Shown here: positions 58,517 to 64,000 of the stretch, one piece after another | Layout of the letters: every line of letters begins with the position of its first letter | Numbering within the stretch: position 1 is the stretch's first letter | NCBI GenBank assembly: GCA_019113295.1 | Contig: DXHR01000035.1 | Location: 62,001-126,000, forward strand | Source: Candidatus Salinicoccus stercoripullorum | GTDB lineage: Bacteria > Bacillota > Bacilli > Staphylococcales > Salinicoccaceae | DNA length: 64,000 bases | Direction of reading: 5' to 3' | The notes under the pieces: generated by a model | Seen by the model: only the letters and a program-made list of their open reading frames with translations | Told to the model about the DNA's origin: nothing | Database searches by the model: none | Translations under genes and position numbers: made by a program

Positions 58517-59299
58517 ATGAAGGAACAGAGTATTATTTTCTTTGATATTGACGGTACGCTGCTGGATACGGATAAAAATCTGCCGGAATCCGCCAAAAGG
58601 GCGGTGGCCCGGCTGAAAGAGGACGGCCATATCGTGGCGATTGCCACAGGACGTGCGCCTTTCATGTACGAGGAGCTGCGCAAAGAGCTCGGCATCGATA
58701 CGTTTGTCAGCTGTAACGGCCAGTACGTTGTACTGGAGGGGGAAGTGATCTACCGGAATCCGCTCCACAGAGAGGATCTTGCTGCCCTGACGGAAGAGGC
58801 ACTCGGCAATGATCACCCGGTCGTCTATCTCAGTGAAGAAGATATGATGTCGAACGTTCCGGAACATGAATACATCAATGAGGGCATCGCCTCGCTGAAA
58901 CTAGGCATTATGCCGGGACATGATCCGGAGTATCTTCACGGGCGCGACCTGTATCAGACGCTGCTGTTCGTTCCCGAAGGGGAAGAGGAGCAGTATATTG
59001 ATAAATATGATAACTTCGATTTCATCAGATGGCACCCGGTTTCAATGGATGTCATTCCCAAAGGGGCCTCCAAGGCAGAAGGCATTGCCAAAGTGATCGA
59101 TGAACTGGGCTTCCCTGCGGAAAGGCAGTATGCTTTCGGCGACGGCCCGAATGATCTTGAGATGCTGAGTACGGTCCACCACAGCTTTGCCATGGGCAAT
59201 GCCAAGGACGAAGTGAAATCAAAAGCGAGGCATATTACGAAGCATGTGAATGACAATGGCGTCGAACACGGCCTGAGGATGGCCGGGCTGATCCAATAG
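58517..59299 (+). CDS. Cof-type HAD phosphatase
   Basis: Haloacid dehalogenase superfamily hydrolase of subclass IIB, 260 residues. Catalytic motif I FFDIDGTLLDT (about residues 8-18), motif II ATGRAPF, the Lys of motif III in PKGASKAEG and motif IV GDGPNDLEML are all present. These enzymes dephosphorylate sugar phosphates, cofactors or FMN with broad specificity. AGAGG precedes the ATG; a terminator follows. Confidence 0.9.
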   Translation: MKEQSIIFFDIDGTLLDTDKNLPESAKRAVARLKEDGHIVAIATGRAPFMYEELRKELGIDTFVSCNGQYVVLEGEVIYRNPLHREDLAALTEEALGNDHPVVYLSEEDMMSNVPEHEYINEGIASLKLGIMPGHDPEYLHGRDLYQTLLFVPEGEEEQYIDKYDNFDFIRWHPVSMDVIPKGASKAEGIAKVIDELGFPAERQYAFGDGPNDLEMLSTVHHSFAMGNAKDEVKSKARHITKHVNDNGVEHGLRMAGLIQ

Positions 59300-59313
59300 A
59301 AAAATATCTGCTG

Positions 59314-59346
59314 AGAACTGTGGAATTGCCACAGTTCTTTTTTATT
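59314..59346 (+). terminator. Intrinsic terminator after the HAD gene
   Basis: Stem AGAACTGTGG/CCACAGTTCT (59314-59323 with 59329-59338) with a 5-base loop and a T-run of six. Confidence 0.9.
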
Positions 59347-59355
59347 GGGGCAATA

Positions 59356-59397
59356 TTGACGCAGGTCAATTTTTTGCTTAGGGATTCACAATATAAT
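59356..59397 (+). promoter_or_regulatory. FNR/FLP-type dyad and -10 of the metal operon
   Basis: TTGAC-GCAG-GTCAA (59356-59369) resembles FNR/FLP boxes (TTGAT-N4-ATCAA). TATAAT lies at 59392-59397 with no -35 in place. With a start near 59404 the dyad centre is at about -41.5, the class II activator position. The operon encodes an FLP-type regulator, so autoregulation is likely. Confidence 0.65.
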
Positions 59398-59451
59398 AAT
59401 AAGTGAAGAAAGGGATAAGCATCCCAAAAATCATAGGAAGAGGTAATCAAT

Positions 59452-59670
59452 ATGAAAACGGATCTCCAGACAGAAATGTTCACATGCCCGAGCTGTATCA
59501 AGAAGATTGAGGGCAACCTGAAAAAGCAGGAAGGCATCGAAGCGGCAAAAGTGCTGTTCAATTCCAGCAAAGTGAAAGTGGAGCATGATGAAGGAAAGAT
59601 TACACCCAATGAAATCAAAGGCGTTGTGGAAAAACTGGGCTATCCGGTACTGGACGTGAAATCCAGGTAA
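59452..59670 (+). CDS. Free-standing HMA metal chaperone
   Basis: A 72-residue heavy-metal-associated domain protein. The metal-binding pair lies in FTCPSCIKKIE (Cys12 and Cys15), followed by the usual beta-alpha-beta pattern and a KLGYPV end. It resembles CopZ but has CPSC in place of the more common CGHC or CxGC. It is first in the operon and probably delivers metal to the ATPase encoded 29 bases downstream, which lacks its own HMA domain. Confidence 0.85.
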   Translation: MKTDLQTEMFTCPSCIKKIEGNLKKQEGIEAAKVLFNSSKVKVEHDEGKITPNEIKGVVEKLGYPVLDVKSR

Positions 59671-59699
59671 TCAAATGGAATAAGAAGAGGTGAAGGAAG

Positions 59700-61625
59700 A
59701 TGAACAAGTGGTTGAACCGGCATTTGAACACACTGATGTATATATCGGGAATACTGATTGTCACTGGTCTCATTTTCAGGTTTTCCGGATATGCTGAAGT
59801 CATGAACGTCACATTCATACTTGCGACACTCGCTGCGATCGGCCCGATTGTACAGAAGGCGTGGATGGCACTTTCCATGAAGAGCTTCAGCATAGAGCTG
59901 TTGATTGTGATTGCAGTGATTGGTGCATTATTCATCCAGGAATATACAGAAGCGGCAATCGTTACATTCCTCTTTCTGTTCGGTGCCTATCTTGAAAAAC
60001 AGACACTCAAAAAGACACGGAGTTCCATCCAGTCACTGGTGGATATGGCACCATCGGTTGCCTCGGTCGTGAGGGACGGGGAGGAACTTGAAGTCGACAT
60101 CGATGACGTTGAGGAAGGCGACCGTGTCATTGTCAGGCCGGGCGGCAAGATTCCGGTTGACGGCATCATCGTCAAAGGACAGGCAAACATAAATGAAGCG
60201 GCAATCACCGGTGAATCCAATCTCAAGTTCAAAGGAGATGAAGCGGAGGTCTTCAGCGGCAGTGTGCTGGACAGTGGATATATTGAGCTTGAAGCGACAA
60301 AAGTCGGCGAGGATACGACGTTTGCGAAGATCATCGAACTTGTGGAGGATGCACAGGAGACGAAGAGCGGCACTGAAAAATTCCTGAATAAATTTGCAAA
60401 TTACTATACGCCTTCCATCGTAGTGCTTGCAATCATTGTATATCTGCTGACGCGCAACCTGCACCTGGCGATCACATTCCTTGTCATCGCATGTCCCGGC
60501 GCCCTGGTAATCGGTGCACCGGTCGCATACGTGGCGGGTATCGGCAACGGTGCACAAAAAGGTGTACTGATCAAGGGCGGGGAAACAATAGATAACTTTG
60601 CAAAAATAGATACTGTGATTTTTGACAAGACAGGGACGCTGACCGAAGGCAGACCGTCTGTCACAAATATCCAGATCTTCGATAGTACCGATGAAGATGA
60701 ATTCATGAAGAATGTCGCGGAAATCGAGATGGTGAGTGAGCATCACCTTGGTCAGACCATTGTCACAGAAGCCGGAAACCGTAAACTGAATCCGGCAAAA
60801 GAGAATGTCCATGACGCGAAGACGATAAAGGGCAAAGGTGTCAGCGGTGCACTTGGAAGCGATCGCTACATCATCGGCAATAAAAAACTGATGGATGACA
60901 ATGATATCGAGATATCACGGGATGTCAGTGTGCGTTATATAAGAGAGCAGAAAGAAGGAAACACGGCAATATTTATTGCGAAGAATGGTAAAATCAACGG
61001 TATCGTGTCCATCATGGATAAGATCAGGAACGATGCTGCTGCAACCATCCAGGCTTTCCGCGATAAAGGCGTGAAAAATCTTATCATGCTGACAGGCGAC
61101 AACAAATATGCAGCTGAAAAGGTAAGCGATATACTCGGATTGGACGGTTTTCGTGCTGAACTCATGCCCGATGACAAGATGAAGTACATCGAGAAAGAGA
61201 AAGCGGCCGGCCGGAGAGTGATGATGGTCGGTGACGGCATCAATGATGCACCGGCGCTGGCTTTTGCCGATGTGGGCATCGCGATGGGGCACGGCGGCAC
61301 GGATATCGCAATGGAAACCGCTGATGTCGTACTCATGGGGTCCAGGATGGAGCAGCTTGCCCACGGCTTCAACATTTCCAAAGCGACATACCGGATAATG
61401 CTCCAGAACACTGCCATCGCGCTTCTCGCAGTAGCGTTGCTGCTTGCGGGAGTATTATATGGATATATCCACCTCGCATCTGGTATGCTGATTCATGAAG
61501 TGAGTGTTCTGCTTGTCATAGTGAATGCCATGCGGCTGATCAGACTGAAGGACAGGCGGGCCGAAACGGCGGAGCTCCGGGAAAGGGCGGGGCGGCCTGC
61601 CGGGGATACGGAGGCAGTGAAATGA
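59700..61625 (+). CDS. Heavy-metal P1B-type ATPase with CPG motif
   Basis: ATP-driven metal exporter, 641 residues, six to eight membrane segments, with no N-terminal metal-binding domain. The membrane ion site has CPG (Cys265-Pro-Gly), not the CPC, CPH or SPC motifs of the well-known classes, so the substrate is open (zinc, iron, cadmium or copper). Other parts are standard: ITGESN in the actuator, DKTGTLTEG (Asp309), SEHHLG instead of the usual SEHPLA-type motif, and [10 protein letters not shown] at the hinge. The stop overlaps the next start (ATGA). Confidence 0.88.
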   Translation: MNKWLNRHLNTLMYISGILIVTGLIFRFSGYAEVMNVTFILATLAAIGPIVQKAWMALSMKSFSIELLIVIAVIGALFIQEYTEAAIVTFLFLFGAYLEKQTLKKTRSSIQSLVDMAPSVASVVRDGEELEVDIDDVEEGDRVIVRPGGKIPVDGIIVKGQANINEAAITGESNLKFKGDEAEVFSGSVLDSGYIELEATKVGEDTTFAKIIELVEDAQETKSGTEKFLNKFANYYTPSIVVLAIIVYLLTRNLHLAITFLVIACPGALVIGAPVAYVAGIGNGAQKGVLIKGGETIDNFAKIDTVIFDKTGTLTEGRPSVTNIQIFDSTDEDEFMKNVAEIEMVSEHHLGQTIVTEAGNRKLNPAKENVHDAKTIKGKGVSGALGSDRYIIGNKKLMDDNDIEISRDVSVRYIREQKEGNTAIFIAKNGKINGIVSIMDKIRNDAAATIQAFRDKGVKNLIMLTGDNKYAAEKVSDILGLDGFRAELMPDDKMKYIEKEKAAGRRVMMVGDGINDAPALAFADVGIAMGHGGTDIAMETADVVLMGSRMEQLAHGFNISKATYRIMLQNTAIALLAVALLLAGVLYGYIHLASGMLIHEVSVLLVIVNAMRLIRLKDRRAETAELRERAGRPAGDTEAVK

Positions 61626-62284
61626 ATGGACATTCAGGACAAAAACTTTGTGTGAGGAGCGTTCCGATTTTCAATCATCTGACTGATGAGGAAATGAATG
61701 AAGTGTTCAGCAAGGTCAATTCCACAAACTACAGTAAGAATGAGCACCTCTATATGGCCGGGGATCCCGAACAATCGCTGTATGTGCTCCACCGGGGGAA
61801 GATCAGGATCTACAGGCTGACTGACGACGGAAAGGAACAGCTGATCAGAGTGCTGCAGCCCGGGGAGTTCACCGGAGAGCTTTCCCTCTTCGGGACGGAC
61901 AAGTCCCATGAATCATACGCGGAAATAATGGAAAAATCGCAGGTCTGTGAAATCACCAAAGGCGATATATACGGATTGATGGAGGAATACCCTAATATCG
62001 GCATAAAGATAATCGAGAAGTTTTCAGAACGCCTTGAAGCGGCGGAGCAGCAGACTACGAACATCTCGCTGCTCAGCAGCAAAGAACGCCTGCTGGAATA
62101 TATCAGGAGCCATGTGGATGCGGACGACTATGTGAATCTTGATATGACAAAGCGAGACTTATCATCATACCTCAGCATGCAGCCCGAGACGCTTACTCGC
62201 CTGTTTAAAAAACTTGAAGCAGCCGGCGATATTGAAAAATTGGATAATAAAACATACAAGGTGCTCAACTATTCAATACTCTGA
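61622..62284 (+). CDS. flp: Crp/Fnr family regulator, FLP type
   Basis: A 220-residue cAMP-receptor-like regulator. Effector domain about 10-130 (HLYMAGDPEQSLYVLHRGKI; LQPGEFTGELSLFG), long dimer helix, and a helix-turn-helix near 170-205 with recognition helix QPETLTRLFKKL. It has no Fe-S cysteine cluster but has exactly two cysteines, Cys10 and Cys109. This is very close to the pair that forms a redox disulfide in Lactobacillus FLP. The E-x-x-T-R reading helix, lacking the Arg of Crp, fits TTGAC-type sites such as the one upstream. Its ATG overlaps the ATPase stop. Confidence 0.82.
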   Translation: MNGHSGQKLCVRSVPIFNHLTDEEMNEVFSKVNSTNYSKNEHLYMAGDPEQSLYVLHRGKIRIYRLTDDGKEQLIRVLQPGEFTGELSLFGTDKSHESYAEIMEKSQVCEITKGDIYGLMEEYPNIGIKIIEKFSERLEAAEQQTTNISLLSSKERLLEYIRSHVDADDYVNLDMTKRDLSSYLSMQPETLTRLFKKLEAAGDIEKLDNKTYKVLNYSIL

Positions 62285-62308
62285 AGTAGAGGCGATTCCG
62301 GCAGTGCG

Positions 62309-62333
62309 GTTTATTCGGGGCGGCACAGGGTAG
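62309..62333 (+). promoter_or_regulatory. Candidate sigma-B promoter of dps
   Basis: GTTTAT, 13 bases, GGGTAG, about 42 bases before the dps start codon. Dps-type genes are known general-stress genes in Bacillus, which supports the reading. Confidence 0.55.
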
Positions 62334-62374
62334 ATTCATAGAGATACCGATTATATTGGGAAAGGTGATAATGA

Positions 62375-62854
62375 ATGGCTAAAACTAAAGACGGCAAGAA
62401 GACGGACAAGAAAAATGAAGTCAAAAAGTCACTGAACAAGCAGGTGGCGAACTTTACAGTGCTGTGGACGAAACTCCACAATTACCACTGGTATGTAAAA
62501 GGACCCAATTTCTTTTCCCTGCATGAGAAATTCGAAGAGCTCTACACTACAGCAGGCACTTATGTCGATGAACTGGCAGAAAGACTGCTCGCCATCGGTG
62601 GTGAACCGATCGGCAGACAATCCGATGCCATCGAGGAGGCCAGTGTAAAAGAAGCGGACTATGATACAGATGCCAACGATATGGTAAAGCAGCTGGTCAA
62701 GGATTACACCACTGTGATCAAAGAGCTTGATAAAGGTAAAAAAGCGGCGGAGGATGCTGGTGATGACCGCACGGCAGATATTTTCATCGGCATGATTACA
62801 GAAGTTGAGAAGAACAACTGGATGTTGAAATCGTTCCTCGGCAAGGATGTATAG
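62375..62854 (+). CDS. dps: Dps/ferritin-like DNA-protection protein
   Basis: Twelve-subunit mini-ferritin that oxidises Fe(II) with peroxide and protects DNA. 159 residues. The ferroxidase ligands lie in LHNYHWYVKGPNFFSLHEKF followed by the Asp/Glu of YVDELAERLLAIGG, in the normal order. The lysine-rich N-terminal tail (KTKDGKKTDKKNEVKKS) could bind DNA. It lies 90 bases after the FLP gene and has its own sigma-B-like promoter, so it may be read both from the metal operon and independently. Confidence 0.93.
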   Translation: MAKTKDGKKTDKKNEVKKSLNKQVANFTVLWTKLHNYHWYVKGPNFFSLHEKFEELYTTAGTYVDELAERLLAIGGEPIGRQSDAIEEASVKEADYDTDANDMVKQLVKDYTTVIKELDKGKKAAEDAGDDRTADIFIGMITEVEKNNWMLKSFLGKDV

Positions 62855-62860
62855 ATGAAG

Positions 62861-62894
62861 AAAAGAGTGGCTGGAACACCAGCCACTCTTTTTA
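62861..62894. terminator. Bidirectional terminator between dps and the BCCT gene
   Basis: Perfect 14-base stem (62861-62874 with 62879-62892) with the loop AACA, A-run on the left and T-run on the right. Confidence 0.92.
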
Positions 62895-62906
62895 TTATGT
62901 GTATTT

Positions 62907-64000
62907 TTATTTGTCGGGTTTCCTGATGTTATACTTCCATGCTTCGTCTTCATCCATCATTTTCTTGGCGGCGTAGATCGTGAAGAACTGGATGAATATG
63001 ATCGGGATGCCCATGATGCCTGAAACGACTTCAAGCGGTGCGAGACCGCCGATCTGCATGAGCAGCAGAGCAAGTGCTGTTATGACGAAAGCTACAAAGA
63101 TCCTGAGGAATTTCGACGGTTCCTTCTTACTCATGTCATTTCTGCTTGTGTAGGCAGCAATGGTGTACGTAGTGGAGTCGAGCGTCGTCGTCAGGAAAAT
63201 CATAGCGATGATGATGAAGAGTACCATCATCAATCCGGGCAGGGGCAGTGTCTGGAGTATGGCCGGTATGAGCTGTACGGCCTCATTATCCCCGAGCATT
63301 CCGAGGACATCGAGATCGCCGTTCAGCTGCGCATGCACTCCGACACCTCCGAGCACCCCTGTTGCAATCCATGATATGGCCGTCGGTGCGAGCAGGTATG
63401 TCAGGATCATCTCTTTGATGGTCCGGCCCCTGGAAATTTTAGCGGCGAATACACTGTGGAGCATCGCCCACGTTGCATTGTATGCCATCCAGAATACCAG
63501 ATGGTTCCTGATGAAAGTCGCCTGCTCTGTAGCCACAGAATCAGTGTAGAACGAGAATGTGAAATAGTTTGTGAGCAGATGACCAATGGTTTCGGTGAAA
63601 AAGTCCATTATAAAGACGCCCGGTCCGACGACCAATATGAACAAAGCCAAAAAGGCGGCCATGTAAATATTGAAGACGCTGAGCTTCTTGATCCCCTTCT
63701 CGATACCGCGGTAGGCACTCAGCGAAAACAGCGCCACCCAGACGACGGTCACAATCATGGTCATCGTAAAGGTGACTTCTGTGTTGAAAAGTTCCGCGAG
63801 GTTGGTCGTGATGATGGGCGCACCGAGTCCGAGTGTGACTGCTGCCCCTGAAAGGATGCTCATGAGGAACAGTATGTCGAGTATGATGCCGCCTGCGCCG
63901 TCTGTGAACCGGTCGCCGAATATGACGCGCGTCGCTTCGGATATTCGCATCATCGGGCGTTTCTTCACGTGGATGATGTATGCCATCGCAGGTGCCGCCA
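62907..64000 (-). CDS. BCCT family transporter, N terminus beyond the window
   Basis: Betaine/choline/carnitine-type carrier. About 364 C-terminal residues are visible; the frame stays open to the right edge (AAPAMAYIIHVKK). Eight or nine membrane segments are seen. The family stretch around helix 8 reads FWMAYNATWAMLHSVFAAKI then SRGRTIKEM, followed by TTLDSTTYTIAAYTSR. The usual WWISW-x-P is altered here, so the substrate may differ from glycine betaine. A salt-tolerant lifestyle fits. Confidence 0.88.
   Translation of the reverse strand, partial: AAPAMAYIIHVKKRPMMRISEATRVIFGDRFTDGAGGIILDILFLMSILSGAAVTLGLGAPIITTNLAELFNTEVTFTMTMIVTVVWVALFSLSAYRGIEKGIKKLSVFNIYMAAFLALFILVVGPGVFIMDFFTETIGHLLTNYFTFSFYTDSVATEQATFIRNHLVFWMAYNATWAMLHSVFAAKISRGRTIKEMILTYLLAPTAISWIATGVLGGVGVHAQLNGDLDVLGMLGDNEAVQLIPAILQTLPLPGLMMVLFIIIAMIFLTTTLDSTTYTIAAYTSRNDMSKKEPSKFLRIFVAFVITALALLLMQIGGLAPLEVVSGIMGIPIIFIQFFTIYAAKKMMDEDEAWKYNIRKPDK

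Overview
The window looks like chromosome from a Staphylococcaceae bacterium with higher GC than Staphylococcus itself. A Salinicoccus-like halotolerant coccus fits best. Three things point there: the narGHJI-nreABC-narT locus, which is typical of that family; the ribosomal gene order with adk followed directly by infA and no map; and very acidic exported lipoproteins beside a BCCT osmolyte carrier. This placement is inference from gene content and protein style, not a database match. I found no tRNA, rRNA, insertion sequence, prophage or CRISPR array.

Layout. 1-5118 is accessory: a minus-strand operon with an MFS exporter and small membrane proteins, an acidic PepSY lipoprotein, a YczE-type membrane protein and a purine permease. 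5119-19407 is the uninterrupted S10-spc-alpha cluster (rpsJ to rplQ) with secY, adk, infA and rpoA. It is preceded by two sigma-A type promoters and a structured leader. 19408-23859 holds ecfA1-ecfA2-ecfT-truA and then rplM-rpsI with its own promoter and leader. 23860-30586 carries a decayed gene fragment, small enzymes (DUF985 cupin, YaiI, BstA-like) and a copper region: a CopL/YdhK lipoprotein and CopB ATPase behind a CsoR-type operator, a YhfC protein, a divergent ZIP-like protein and a cysteine-rich copper-storage protein.

30587-41609 is a complete dissimilatory nitrate module: narGHJI, the oxygen/nitrate sensing nreABC system, a hemerythrin-like protein and a nitrate carrier. The carrier has an extra cytosolic PAS domain at its C terminus, which is the most unusual protein architecture in the window. 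41611-47137 is an oligopeptide ABC importer (oppA-B-C-D-F) with a promoter, a cre-like site and an intercistronic hairpin. 47553-59299 is mixed: a secreted purple-acid-type phosphatase, two divergent MFS carriers, YkvR, an LLM flavin oxidoreductase, a threonine/serine dehydratase, an MDR oxidoreductase, several membrane proteins and a HAD phosphatase. 59356-62854 is a metal/redox unit: a free HMA chaperone, a P-type ATPase with a CPG motif, an FLP-type Crp/Fnr regulator and Dps. A BCCT transporter runs off the right edge.

Regulatory themes. Five upstream regions (PepSY lipoprotein, copL, ZIP-like gene, csp, dps) carry sigma-B-like promoters that all have a 13-base spacer. The HMA-ATPase-FLP operon has an FNR/FLP-type dyad centred about 41.5 bases before the predicted start, the geometry of class II activation. 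The narG upstream region has a perfect 12-base inverted repeat that is a good NreC candidate. All regulatory calls come from reading the sequence by eye.
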